DNA of 46,402 nt from an uncultured Pelagibacteraceae bacterium (GTDB lineage Bacteria > Pseudomonadota > Alphaproteobacteria > Pelagibacterales > Pelagibacteraceae). Position 1 is the first letter of the stretch; each line of letters opens with the position of its first letter. Made by a program: the position numbers and the translations under genes. Of this stretch, positions 7,764-16,461 are shown one piece after another. Location: positions 1 to 46,402 of the forward strand of contig CACDDB010000005.1 in NCBI GenBank assembly GCA_902551445.1, in the 5' to 3' direction. The notes under the pieces are model-generated. The model had not been told where the DNA came from, did not search any database, and worked only from the letters and a program-made list of their open reading frames with translations.

Positions 7764-8879
7764 ATGAAAATTGGCGTTCCCAAAGAAATCAAACCTCAGG
7801 AAAATAGAATTGGTTTAACTCCAGAAAGCGTCAAAATTTTAGTTTCCAATGGCCACGAAGTATTAGTAGAAAATAATGGAGGATTTGAAGCTGGATTTTA
7901 TAATGAACAATATAAATCAGCAGGAGCTAAATTAATTGATAAAGCAGAAGATATATTTGATGATGCTGAAATTATAGTCAAAGTAAAAGAACCTCTTGCA
8001 AACGAAGTAAAGATGATAAGAGAAAATCAAATAGTTTTTACATATCTTCATTTAGCAGCTGCAAAAGAATTAACCCAAGGACTAATTAATTCTAAAAGCG
8101 TTTGTATAGCCTATGAGACTGTAACAGATAAAAATGGCAGACTTCCATTATTGGCTCCTATGAGTGCTGTAGCAGGAAGAATGTCTGTTCAGGCAGGTGC
8201 TCATTGTTTAGAAAAAAATCAAAAAGGAAGGGGCTTGTTATTAGGAGGGGCACCAGGCGTTGAACCAGGAAACGTTGTAATTTTAGGTGGTGGAGTTGTA
8301 GGAGAAAATGCTGCTATTATTGCAACTGGAATGAAGGCAAAAGTACATATTGTTGATAAATCAGAGGCTAGATTAAAGCAATTAACAGAAATATTTGGAG
8401 ACAAAATTATACCTGAGCATAGTGATAAAATTGATTTAGAAAAGTTAATTTCAAATTGTGACTTATTAGTTGGAGGAGTATTAATACCAGGCGCGGAAGC
8501 ACCAAAACTTGTTACTAAGGGTATGATAAAAAAAATGAAAAGAGGATCTGTAATTGTTGATGTGGCTATTGATCAAGGAGGATGTGTTGAAACGAGCAAA
8601 CCAACAACACATGCTGAACCAACTTATATAGTAGATGACATTGTGCATTATTGTGTAGCAAATATGCCAGGTGGAGTTCCAAGAACATCAACACTCGCTT
8701 TAAATAAAGCAACATTACCTTTCTTGAATAAACTTGCCAAAGATGGTTATCAAAAAGCCTTAAGTGAAGATGCTAATTTTTTAGCAGGACTTAATGTTTG
8801 TAAAGGTAATGTTACATATAAGGCAGTAGCTGATGCTTTTGGCCATAAATTTACATCTTCAAGAGAGGCGATTGCATAA
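7764..8879 (+). CDS. ald: Alanine dehydrogenase
   Basis: 371 residues, the full length of bacterial L-alanine dehydrogenase (alanine + NAD+ to pyruvate + NH4+ + NADH). The start MKIGVPKEIKPQENRIGLTP and the segments KVKEPLANE near 73, FTYLHLAAAKELT near 92, NAD-binding VVILGGGVVGENAAIIATGM near 170, VDVAIDQGGCVETSKPTTH near 267 and NMPGGVPRTSTLALN near 299 are all family hallmarks. It lies 9 bp after the aminotransferase and its stop shares a base with the start of the SET gene (TAATG). In context it most likely regenerates pyruvate from the alanine made by the aminotransferase, freeing ammonium. Confidence 0.95.
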   Translation: MKIGVPKEIKPQENRIGLTPESVKILVSNGHEVLVENNGGFEAGFYNEQYKSAGAKLIDKAEDIFDDAEIIVKVKEPLANEVKMIRENQIVFTYLHLAAAKELTQGLINSKSVCIAYETVTDKNGRLPLLAPMSAVAGRMSVQAGAHCLEKNQKGRGLLLGGAPGVEPGNVVILGGGVVGENAAIIATGMKAKVHIVDKSEARLKQLTEIFGDKIIPEHSDKIDLEKLISNCDLLVGGVLIPGAEAPKLVTKGMIKKMKRGSVIVDVAIDQGGCVETSKPTTHAEPTYIVDDIVHYCVANMPGGVPRTSTLALNKATLPFLNKLAKDGYQKALSEDANFLAGLNVCKGNVTYKAVADAFGHKFTSSREAIA

Positions 8880-9319
8880 TGTACAGACCGTTACCAGATG
8901 GATTAACAATAAAAAACTCACCTATCGAAGGATTGGGTTTATTCACAAATATTAGTATTAAAAAAAATACTTTTATTGGCGTAACTCATATTAGAGATGA
9001 GCAATTTGATAATAAATATATTAGGACACCGTTAGGTGGTTTTTATAATCATTCAAACGATCCAACAGTAATGAGAATGGTATCAGATACGCTACCAAGA
9101 TTAAAATTTGGCGATGAAATAGATCCTAAAATGGCTGGTAAAAAAATAAAAGATGGAAAAACTGATAGAGAAAACATGTATTACAATTTACAAGATAAAA
9201 TTGATGCAAAGTTTATGTTTATTGTAACTGTAAAAGATGTCAAACCAGGCGACGAACTGACAGCTAATTATAATCTTTATACCTATCCTAAAACAGGAGT
9301 AGGAATACAAATGATTTAA
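8879..9319 (+). CDS. Small SET-domain protein
   Basis: 146 residues comprising little more than a SET fold. The diagnostic pieces are GLGLFTNISI (18-27, the SAM-side GxG turn), YNHSNDP (56-62, matching the NHS knot motif) and GDELTANYNLYTYP (124-137, matching the GEELxxxY knot). Eukaryotic SET proteins are lysine methyltransferases using SAM; short bacterial versions are mostly uncharacterised. There is no pre-SET or post-SET cysteine cluster. It is translationally coupled to ald and to the downstream flavoprotein (TAATG at both ends), so it is part of the amine-oxidation operon. A role modifying one of the operon's enzymes would be speculation. Confidence 0.82.
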   Translation: MYRPLPDGLTIKNSPIEGLGLFTNISIKKNTFIGVTHIRDEQFDNKYIRTPLGGFYNHSNDPTVMRMVSDTLPRLKFGDEIDPKMAGKKIKDGKTDRENMYYNLQDKIDAKFMFIVTVKDVKPGDELTANYNLYTYPKTGVGIQMI

Positions 9320-11763
9320 TGAAAGAACTCCCTAGCGCTACAAAAGTCATTGTAATAGGTGGTGGAGTAGCAGGATGTTCAACAGCCTATCATCTAGCAA
9401 AATTTGGATGGAAAGACACAATATTACTTGAAAGAGATCAGCTAACTTCCGGAACAACGTGGCATGCAGCTGGATTAGTAAGTCAGCTAGGACCCTCTGC
9501 TGCAATTACTAAAATTAGAAAGTATTCATTAGAGTTATATAAAAAATTAGAGAAAGAAATAGATTTTTCAAGTGGTTTAAAACTAAATGGAGCTTTATCA
9601 ATTGCTACTTCACAAGGAAGGTGGCAGGAATTAAAACGACAAGCAACTACAGCTCAATTGTTTGATGTAAATGTTGAAGTACTTAATGTTGATCAAATAA
9701 AAAAAATATATCCAATAATTAATGACAGTAACATTTTAGGGGGCATTTTCATGCCAGGAGATGGTCAAGCAGATCCCATAGGTGTTACTAATTTACTTGC
9801 AAAGGCAGCTAGAAAAGAAGGAGTTAAAATTTTTGAAAAATCTCCTGTTGAAAAAATAATTAAAAAAAATGGAAAAGTAGCTGGTGTAACAGTAAATGGT
9901 AAAAATATAGAATGTGAATACATAGTTTTAGCAACAGGAATGTGGTCTAGGCAAATAGGAGAAGATATGGGTTTTAGTATTCCACTTTATCCAGCAGAAC
10001 ATTTTTATGTAATAACTGAAGCAATTAAAGAATTACCAGAAAAGATACCTGTACTTAGAGATTTTAACGACAGTTTATATTTAAAAGAAGATGCAGGTAA
10101 AATGTTAATTGGAATATTTGAAGGAAAATCAATTCCAGCATTTAACAAAACTAATAGAGTTCCCGAAGACTTTTCATATGGAGAATTTCCAGAAAATTTT
10201 GAACATTTTGAACCTTATTTAGAAGCTGCTTTAAAAAGAGTTCCTCTCTTAGAAAAAGCAGGGATTAGAAAATTTTTCGCAGGACCAGAATCGTTTACAC
10301 CAGATACTAATACTCTCTTAGGTGAAGTGCCAGAAATGAAAAATTTATTTGCTTGTTGTGGTTTAAATAGTATTGGAATTGGAAGTGGAGGTGGAGTAGG
10401 AAAAGTAACAGCTGAATGGATGATTAATGGACATATAAATGAAGATTTATTTATTTACGATATAAAAAGATTCCAAAAATTCCATTCAGAAATAAATTTT
10501 ATTAAAGAACGAATTACTGAAACCTTAGGTGATTTATATGGAATGCACTGGCCATACAAACAACACAAAACATCTAGAAACCAAAAATTACTTCCATATC
10601 ATGACGAACTAAAGAAAGCAGGAGCATGCTTTGGAGTATCATCAGGATATGAAAGACCAATGTGGTTTGCAAAAAAAAATGAAAAACCTGAAATTGAATA
10701 CAGTTATAATTATCAAAATTGGTATCCCTCAGTAGAATTTGAAACGAAAAATACAAGAGAAAACGTTGGCTTGTTTGATCTTACTGCTTTTTCAAAATAT
10801 GAATTAAAAGGAGAAAAGGCTCATGATGAATTACAAAAAATTTGTACTGCAAACGTAAAAAACGAAATAGGTAAAACAACTTATACTCAAATGCTTAATG
10901 AAGATGGTGGAATAGAAACGGATTTGACTGTGGTTTGTGTGGAAAAAAACTATTTTAGAATTATTACATCAGCTGCCAATAGAGAAAGAGATAAATTTCA
11001 TATTTTAAAACATTTGAATAAAGAAATAGATTTTAAAGATGTAACAGATGATATTGCATGCTTTGGAGTATTTGGTCCTAAAAGTAGAAATTTAATGTCC
11101 AAATTATCCAATGAAGATTTTTCTAGTAGTAGTTTTAAATTTGGAAATAGCAAAAAAATTAAAATTAATAATAAAGAAGTTTGGGCTCAAAGATTATCTT
11201 ATGTAGGAGAATTAGGTTTTGAACTATATGTAAATATGAATGAAGCTAAGGAATTATATAATTTAATTGTTGATGCTGGCAAAGATTTTAAGATTTCACA
11301 TTGTGGTATGTTTGCTTTGGATACGATGAGAATGGAAAGTGGTTTTTTACATTGGGGACATGATATTTCACCAGAAGAAAATCAATATCAGGCTGGTCTT
11401 CAATTTGCAATTAGTTATAAAAAAAATGTAGATTTTGTAGGAAAAAAATCTTTATTGAAAATTAAAGATAAAAAACCATCAAAAAAAATTATGATGTTTA
11501 ATTTAAAGGATGCTACACCAGGAAAGCCTCTATTGCTGCATGATGAACCAATTTATTTAAAAGACAAAATAATTGGCAGAACAACATCTGGAAATTATTC
11601 TTTTAACTACAAAAAAAATATTTCTTTTGGGTATGTTAATTCTGAATATTCAATAGAAGATCTTATAGATAAAGATTTATTTATTGAGGTAGAAAAGAAA
11701 AAGTACCCCGCAAGTGCACTTTTAAAACCTTTAAATAATCTGTTAAAACAAAACAGAAATTGA
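9319..11763 (+). CDS. FAD-dependent oxidoreductase of the dimethylglycine/sarcosine dehydrogenase family (DAO + GcvT domains)
   Basis: 814 residues, the usual two-domain length. The N-terminal D-amino-acid-oxidase-type domain opens with the dinucleotide fold VIVIGGGVAGCSTAYHLAKF (11-29) and LTSGTTWHAAGL (42-53); His49 matches the residue that carries covalent FAD in dimethylglycine dehydrogenase. From about residue 430 a GcvT-like, tetrahydrofolate-binding domain follows, with GVFGPKSRNLMSKL, SYVGELGFELYVNM and HCGMFALDTMRMESGF. Such enzymes strip N-methyl groups from dimethylglycine, sarcosine or similar amines and can pass the one-carbon unit to folate. It is the fourth gene of the aminotransferase operon, suggesting that an N-methylated form of the imported compound is handled here; the actual substrate is unknown. 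Confidence 0.88.
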   Translation: MKELPSATKVIVIGGGVAGCSTAYHLAKFGWKDTILLERDQLTSGTTWHAAGLVSQLGPSAAITKIRKYSLELYKKLEKEIDFSSGLKLNGALSIATSQGRWQELKRQATTAQLFDVNVEVLNVDQIKKIYPIINDSNILGGIFMPGDGQADPIGVTNLLAKAARKEGVKIFEKSPVEKIIKKNGKVAGVTVNGKNIECEYIVLATGMWSRQIGEDMGFSIPLYPAEHFYVITEAIKELPEKIPVLRDFNDSLYLKEDAGKMLIGIFEGKSIPAFNKTNRVPEDFSYGEFPENFEHFEPYLEAALKRVPLLEKAGIRKFFAGPESFTPDTNTLLGEVPEMKNLFACCGLNSIGIGSGGGVGKVTAEWMINGHINEDLFIYDIKRFQKFHSEINFIKERITETLGDLYGMHWPYKQHKTSRNQKLLPYHDELKKAGACFGVSSGYERPMWFAKKNEKPEIEYSYNYQNWYPSVEFETKNTRENVGLFDLTAFSKYELKGEKAHDELQKICTANVKNEIGKTTYTQMLNEDGGIETDLTVVCVEKNYFRIITSAANRERDKFHILKHLNKEIDFKDVTDDIACFGVFGPKSRNLMSKLSNEDFSSSSFKFGNSKKIKINNKEVWAQRLSYVGELGFELYVNMNEAKELYNLIVDAGKDFKISHCGMFALDTMRMESGFLHWGHDISPEENQYQAGLQFAISYKKNVDFVGKKSLLKIKDKKPSKKIMMFNLKDATPGKPLLLHDEPIYLKDKIIGRTTSGNYSFNYKKNISFGYVNSEYSIEDLIDKDLFIEVEKKKYPASALLKPLNNLLKQNRN

Positions 11764-11808
11764 AAATTTTCTGATACAGAATATAAAATTTAATACAAAA
11801 CTCATTTT

Positions 11809-11838
11809 GAGCGCAGGGCTAGTTGAGGTGATTCGCTT
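11809..11838. other. GC-rich patch upstream of a small membrane-protein gene
   Basis: Seventeen of these thirty bases are G or C (57%), which stands out sharply in the surrounding AT-rich sequence. AGCG (11810-11813) and CGCT (11834-11837) can close a loop, and GAGGTG at 11825-11830 could serve as a ribosome-binding site for the ATG at 11842. This may be a conserved leader or cis-acting RNA element. It does not match any riboswitch I can recall. Confidence 0.3.
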
Positions 11839-11841
11839 GTT

Positions 11842-12069
11842 ATGATTTACTCGTATTTGGATATGAGCGGGGAACAGACATCAATAGACAGTAATTACCA
11901 AGAAGTAACAGCCGAAACTGCTACTAAAAAAAGACCAGCAAAAGTAGATATTAATGTTCTTTTAAACAAAGTTAGAAAAGAAAAGAAAAAAGAAAAAATA
12001 GAAGGTTATATTTTTTTAGGATTGATAAGCTCAGTAATTTTAATCGGCGGAATAATAGTATCTTTATAA
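11842..12069 (+). CDS. Small single-helix membrane protein of unknown function
   Basis: 75 residues from the ATG at 11842, or 68 from the in-frame ATG at 11863. The first is preferred because GAGGTG lies 11 bp upstream, whereas nothing suitable precedes the second. The N-terminal half is polar (SGEQTSIDSNYQEVTAET), followed by a charged stretch NKVRKEKKKEKIEG and one hydrophobic helix at about 54-73 (IFLGLISSVILIGGIIVSL). This is a C-terminally anchored protein with a probable cytoplasmic N-terminus. It lies between the flavoprotein and the MOSC gene on the same strand. No family recognised. Confidence 0.55.
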   Translation: MIYSYLDMSGEQTSIDSNYQEVTAETATKKRPAKVDINVLLNKVRKEKKKEKIEGYIFLGLISSVILIGGIIVSL

Positions 12070-12118
12070 TTCAATAATAATCCTTAATTTTACCCCAAAA
12101 AATATGTAGTTAATAGTT

Positions 12119-12562
12119 ATGGGAAGAATTATTAAAATTGGAATTACAAAATTAATACATAATCCAATTGATAGCGTAGAATCAATAGAAGTTGTTGCAG
12201 GAAAAGGAATAAAAGGAGATAGAAAATTTCAAGATAATAATGCCAAAGATCAACAATTAACTTTAATTGAAAGCGAAAACATAGATTATTATAACAAAAA
12301 ATATAATTCGAATTTTTCTTATTTGGATTTTAGAAGAAATTTAATTACTAAAAATATTAGACTTAATGATTTAGTTGGTAAAAATCTACTTATCGGAGAA
12401 GCTAAGGTTAAAGGGATAGATCTTTGTAGACCGTGCAAAGAACTTGAAGAAAAATTACGAGCCACCAATTATTTAAAAGAATTTTTAAGGAGTGGTGGAC
12501 TTAGGTGTGAAATATTAAGTTCAGGATCAATAAAAGTTGATGATAAAATATCTATTTTGTAA
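12119..12562 (+). CDS. MOSC-domain protein
   Basis: 147 residues, a stand-alone MOSC domain. Recognisable parts are GIKGDRKFQDNN near residue 31, the ligand-like stretch FRRNLITKNI near 71, and DLCRPCKELEEKLR near 101, whose first Cys corresponds to the conserved cysteine that binds sulfur or the molybdenum cofactor in MOSC proteins. MOSC domains act in molybdenum-cofactor sulfuration or in reductive metabolism such as YiiM and mARC. The target of this one is unknown and no molybdoenzyme gene lies in the window. Its 3' end overlaps the convergent guaC gene by 11 bp. Confidence 0.82.
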   Translation: MGRIIKIGITKLIHNPIDSVESIEVVAGKGIKGDRKFQDNNAKDQQLTLIESENIDYYNKKYNSNFSYLDFRRNLITKNIRLNDLVGKNLLIGEAKVKGIDLCRPCKELEEKLRATNYLKEFLRSGGLRCEILSSGSIKVDDKISIL

Positions 12563-13586
12563 AAGTTTCGTTAAATTGATTACTAACTCTTACAAACGTT
12601 GTGCACTTACTTAATTGTTTTAATGATGGAGCGCCAACATAAGTACAACTGCTTCTAACGCCACCTAGAATATTCAATATTGTATCATTTATTTTGCCTC
12701 TATATTTAATTCTAACAGATCTCCCTTCACTACTTCTGTAAGAAGACAATCCACCATAATGTTTTTTATTAGCTGTTTCAGAACTTGAACCATAAAATTC
12801 AACAAACTTACTTCCATTCGATTTTAAAATTTTACCACCACCTTCATCATGACCTGCAAACATTCCACCAAGCATAACAAAATCTGCTCCACCACCAAAC
12901 CCCTTTGCAACATCTCCAGGACAAGTACATCCTCCATCTGCAATTATATGTGCACCTAATCCGTGCGCTGCATCAGCACATTCAATAACGGCACTTAGCT
13001 GAGGATATCCAACACCAGTTTGAATTCTTGTTGTACAAACACTTCCAGGTCCAATTCCAACTTTAACTATATCAGCTCCACTTAATACAAGTTCTTGCGC
13101 CATATCAGCCGTTACAACATTTCCTGCAATTATTGTTTTGGTTGGATATTTATCTCTTACAGATTTTATAAATGCACTAAAATGTTCAGAATAACCATTT
13201 GCTACATCGACACAAATAAATTTAATAAATGAAAATTCTTTTAATACTTTGTCTAACCTTTCAAAATCTTCTTTTTTAATGCCAATACTTAAAGCTAAAT
13301 TTTTATAAATAGATTTTAATTTCTTATACTTTTTTAATTTATTAACATCATGCTGCTTAGTTAAACATGTGATCATTTCAAATTTTGACAAAGATTCTGC
13401 AACACTTAATTCACCAACACCGTCCATATTTGCTGCCATTATTGGAATACCTGACCACTCATTTTTACTATACTTAAATTTGTAAGTTCTTTTTAGATCA
13501 ACATCTTTTCGACTTGATAGAGTACTCCTTTTTGGCCTAAATAAAACGTCTGAATAGTCTAATTTAAGATCTTCTTCAATTCTCAT
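12552..13586 (-). CDS. guaC: GMP reductase
   Basis: 344 residues, matching GuaC1-type GMP reductase (GMP + NADPH to IMP + NH4+) in length, without the CBS insertion of IMP dehydrogenase. Features are LDYSDVLFRPKRSTL at the start, MAANMDGVGELSVAESL near 50, FICVDVANGYSEHF near 122, catalytic-loop GIGPGSVCTTRIQTGVGYPQ near 178 with the active Cys, IIADGGCTCPGDVAKGFGGG near 214 and MLGGMFAGHDEGGG near 239. The protein recycles guanine nucleotides in the cytoplasm. It is transcribed away from the glycan island and overlaps the MOSC gene tail to tail by 11 bp, so it stands as a single-gene unit. Confidence 0.93.
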   Translation of the reverse strand: MRIEEDLKLDYSDVLFRPKRSTLSSRKDVDLKRTYKFKYSKNEWSGIPIMAANMDGVGELSVAESLSKFEMITCLTKQHDVNKLKKYKKLKSIYKNLALSIGIKKEDFERLDKVLKEFSFIKFICVDVANGYSEHFSAFIKSVRDKYPTKTIIAGNVVTADMAQELVLSGADIVKVGIGPGSVCTTRIQTGVGYPQLSAVIECADAAHGLGAHIIADGGCTCPGDVAKGFGGGADFVMLGGMFAGHDEGGGKILKSNGSKFVEFYGSSSETANKKHYGGLSSYRSSEGRSVRIKYRGKINDTILNILGGVRSSCTYVGAPSLKQLSKCTTFVRVSNQFNETFTK

Positions 13587-13721
13587 CGAACAACAAATTA
13601 TAGTTGATTAAATTATTTGCAAACGAATAATTTGAATGTGGATAAGTTCAATTTCTTAAGTATTTATTAATTATATTTTAATGAAATTGAAAAAGGTTAT
13701 AAAATATGATCATTATAATTT

Positions 13722-14606
13722 ATGAAAATATTTGATTGTACAATGTTTTTTGATGAGAAAATGATGTACGATCTTAGGCTTAATCTTTTAAATGACTATG
13801 TTGATAAATTTGTAGTAGTCGAGTCACTTTATACTCACAGAGGTAACAAAAAAAAACAGAATTTTAACATCGATGATTATAAAAAATTCAAAGATAAAAT
13901 AATATATATATTAATAGATGAAGAACCTAACGATCTTTATGAAATAAATAACCAGAAAGATAACGAGGGTTTAAAAAGATTAAACACACTCAAGAGAATT
14001 AAGCTACAATATAATAGCCTAGCAAAAGGTATTAAAGAAGCAGATCCAGATGATTTAATAATCTTAAGTGATTGTGATGAAATACCAAATCTCAAAAATA
14101 TTAAAAATACTTTAAACAATGATATATTGGTATTTAAACAACAACTTTATTATTTTAAATTTAATTTTCTTTATAAGAATTATGACTGGTTTGGATCTAA
14201 AGCATGCAAAAAAAAAACATTGAAAACTTTTGAATGGTTAAGATATGTTAAGAGCAAAAAGTATGGTTTTTGGAGAATAGATACGATGTTTTCGAACACT
14301 AAATACAAAAACATAAAAATCATTGAAGATGGTGGGTGGCATTTTACAAAAATAAAAAAGCCCGAAGACATTTTTTATACTTTAAGTAATTTTGGCGAAT
14401 ACAATGAATTTGTGACAAGCGGTCTGACAGTTGATGATTTTAAGGATTTTATTTCAAAAGGAGAGTTACCTTATGACCATTCAGCTGATAAAAAATCTAG
14501 TGTAAAGGATAAGTTTTCCAATATCGTTAAATTAGAAAAAAACTCAGAACACTTACCAGAATTTTTAATAAAAAATAAAGAAAAATATAAAAGTTGGTTT
14601 TCATAA
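13722..14606 (+). CDS. Glycosyltransferase family 17 protein
   Basis: 294 residues matching GT17, whose characterised member is beta-1,4-mannosyl-glycoprotein GlcNAc-transferase III. The start MKIFDCTMFFDEKMMYDLRL, KFVVVESLYTHRGNKKK near 29, DLIILSDCDEIPNL near 111 (the acidic cluster expected to bind the metal and nucleotide sugar) and EDGGWHFTKIKKPEDI near 200 are the conserved GT17 pieces. No transmembrane segment is seen, so it is probably cytoplasmic or membrane-associated. It is the first gene of the glycan island after the guaC boundary and is followed 9 bp later by an oxidoreductase. Donor and acceptor are unknown. Confidence 0.85.
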   Translation: MKIFDCTMFFDEKMMYDLRLNLLNDYVDKFVVVESLYTHRGNKKKQNFNIDDYKKFKDKIIYILIDEEPNDLYEINNQKDNEGLKRLNTLKRIKLQYNSLAKGIKEADPDDLIILSDCDEIPNLKNIKNTLNNDILVFKQQLYYFKFNFLYKNYDWFGSKACKKKTLKTFEWLRYVKSKKYGFWRIDTMFSNTKYKNIKIIEDGGWHFTKIKKPEDIFYTLSNFGEYNEFVTSGLTVDDFKDFISKGELPYDHSADKKSSVKDKFSNIVKLEKNSEHLPEFLIKNKEKYKSWFS

Positions 14607-14615
14607 AATTTTTTA

Positions 14616-15584
14616 ATGATTAGATGGGGAATTTTAGGATTGGGAAATATGGGAAACCATTTTTCAAATGCCGCAAAAGAGGTAAATGATATAAAAATAA
14701 ATGGTATTGCAAGCTTAAGTGAAAATAAACTAAAAAAATTTAGTGAAAGACTTAGTATACCAAAAAAAAATTGCTTTAATAGTTATGATGAATTAATCAA
14801 CAGTGATTTAGTTGATGCTATTTATATATCAACTTTAAACAATACTCATTTCGAACTTATCTCAAAATGTGCAAAATCAAAAAAACATATTTTATGTGAA
14901 AAACCAATGAGCATTAATTATAATGAATCACTAGAAGCAAAAAAAATTATTAAAGACAATGAGGTCAATTTTTTTGAAGCCATTGCTTATTATTCACATC
15001 CATTGAGAAATGAAATTGAAAAAATTATATCTGAAAGGGAAATTGGCGATCTTTTAAGCATTGAATCAAGTTTTGGATTTAAATCAAAATTTAGACCTAC
15101 TTCAAGATTATACGATAGAAAACTTGGTGGAGGGGCTATATTAGATATTGGATGTTACCCAATGAGCTTTTTAATGTTGTTTTCTGAAGATTTTAAAAAT
15201 TTTATCTTTAAAAACAAAAAAATTAATTTTGCAGATAGCAATGTTGATAATTATGCAGAAGCAAACATCGAAATTCCAGAAAAAATATCCGCTAATATAA
15301 AGGTGAGCATTAAAGATAATTATACAAACAATTGTATATTAAGAGGAACTAAAGGTGATATTGTGATACCAGAGCCATGGTTACCTGGTAAAAAAACTTT
15401 CATAGAAGTTAAAAATAAAAAAAAATATTATAAGAAATTCATAAGTACAAAAAAATCAATATATGCTCATCAAATTGAAAAAGTTTCAAATGCTATACTT
15501 AATAATTCTATTAATGATGAAAATTTATTTAACATTAACAAATCTATATTCTGTAGTAACCTATTAGAAAAATGGAAAGAATGA
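14616..15584 (+). CDS. Gfo/Idh/MocA-family oxidoreductase
   Basis: 322 residues. The N-terminal Rossmann fold starts IRWGILGLGNMGNHFSNAAK, then YISTLNNTHFELISKCAKSK near 69 and ILCEKPMSINYNES near 90, where EKP carries the conserved catalytic Lys. GGGAILDIGCYPMSFLM near 169 is the second-domain GGGAxxDxGxY motif with the active-site Tyr/His region. Relatives oxidise or reduce sugars and sugar nucleotides with NAD(P). Between two glycosyltransferase genes (9 bp and 4 bp spacers), it most likely makes or alters a sugar precursor of the surface glycan; the specific sugar cannot be told. Confidence 0.87.
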   Translation: MIRWGILGLGNMGNHFSNAAKEVNDIKINGIASLSENKLKKFSERLSIPKKNCFNSYDELINSDLVDAIYISTLNNTHFELISKCAKSKKHILCEKPMSINYNESLEAKKIIKDNEVNFFEAIAYYSHPLRNEIEKIISEREIGDLLSIESSFGFKSKFRPTSRLYDRKLGGGAILDIGCYPMSFLMLFSEDFKNFIFKNKKINFADSNVDNYAEANIEIPEKISANIKVSIKDNYTNNCILRGTKGDIVIPEPWLPGKKTFIEVKNKKKYYKKFISTKKSIYAHQIEKVSNAILNNSINDENLFNINKSIFCSNLLEKWKE

Positions 15585-15588
15585 TCAT

Positions 15589-16461
15589 ATGAATTTAGAT
15601 AAAGTAACAGCAGTAATAGTTTTATATGATGCTAGCAATATAGTTCTTGATTGTATAAAAAATCTTGAAAATATTAAACTAATCATTGTAGACAATGGAA
15701 GAAATAATCCTGAGTTAATTGATAAAATAAAAGAATCAAAAAATCTTTTCAAATACATTAAAACAGAAAAAAATTTGGGTTTTGGCAAAGGGTGTAATCT
15801 AGCTTATAAGGAAGTTAAAACTGAATTTACATTGTTTATTGAAGCAGATGTAATAATAAATATAAAAAATATTGAAAATTTAATTTCTACATTTTTAAAG
15901 TATCCTAAAGCAGCAATTACTGCTCCAGTATTGTGTGATAGTAGTGGTAAAAATATTGATAAGTTAGAAAATTTACCTGAATATTATTCTAATAATAAAG
16001 ATAAAAAAATCCAAGAAATAAACCATAGATTATTTAATTCAAAAATTGAAGGTGATGTTTGTGTGAATTTTTGTTGGGCAGCTATATTCTTAACTAATAA
16101 CAAAATAATTGATCAAGTTGGACTTTTCGATGAAAAATACTTTTTATTTTGGGAAGATTTTGATTTATGTAGAAAATTAAGGAAATTAAAAATTCCCATA
16201 ATTAAATCATCCAACTCCTTTGCCGAACATAAAGTAGCAAAATCAACAAAAAATAGCCTTAAAACTTATTTTATAATTCACAAATATCATATTTTATCAT
16301 CATATATTTATTTTGGCGTTGATAAAAAAGATAAAAAACTTATTAAAAAATTATTGTTATATATTTTTAGGTCTTTTGCTTATCTATTTATTTTAAATAT
16401 TAAAAAATCTTTAAAAAATATTGCAAGAGCATCCGCGGTAACAACTTATATTTTAAAATAA
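15589..16461 (+). CDS. Glycosyltransferase family 2 protein (rhamnosyltransferase-like)
   Basis: 290 residues. The GT-A fold begins VTAVIVLYDASNIVLDCIKN, then LIIVDNGRNN near 30, NLGFGKGCNLAYK near 61 and LFIEADVIINI near 80, where the metal-binding DxD of typical members is EAD. GLFDEKYFLFWEDFDLCRKL near 180 carries the ED catalytic-base motif. The C-terminal 70 residues are basic and hydrophobic (KKLLLYIFRSFAYLFILNI), suggesting membrane association. It ends nine bases into the convergent GT61 gene. Rhamnosyl donors would fit the rfb genes further right, but this is inference. Confidence 0.87.
   Translation: MNLDKVTAVIVLYDASNIVLDCIKNLENIKLIIVDNGRNNPELIDKIKESKNLFKYIKTEKNLGFGKGCNLAYKEVKTEFTLFIEADVIINIKNIENLISTFLKYPKAAITAPVLCDSSGKNIDKLENLPEYYSNNKDKKIQEINHRLFNSKIEGDVCVNFCWAAIFLTNNKIIDQVGLFDEKYFLFWEDFDLCRKLRKLKIPIIKSSNSFAEHKVAKSTKNSLKTYFIIHKYHILSSYIYFGVDKKDKKLIKKLLLYIFRSFAYLFILNIKKSLKNIARASAVTTYILK

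Noticed and set aside
13637-13645. A perfect DnaA box (TTATCCACA on the minus strand) in the guaC/GT17 spacer, as a hint of an origin
   Set aside because: Only one box is present in a 135-bp spacer, with no cluster, dnaA, gidA or other origin-linked genes. One 9-mer is expected by chance in a window this size.
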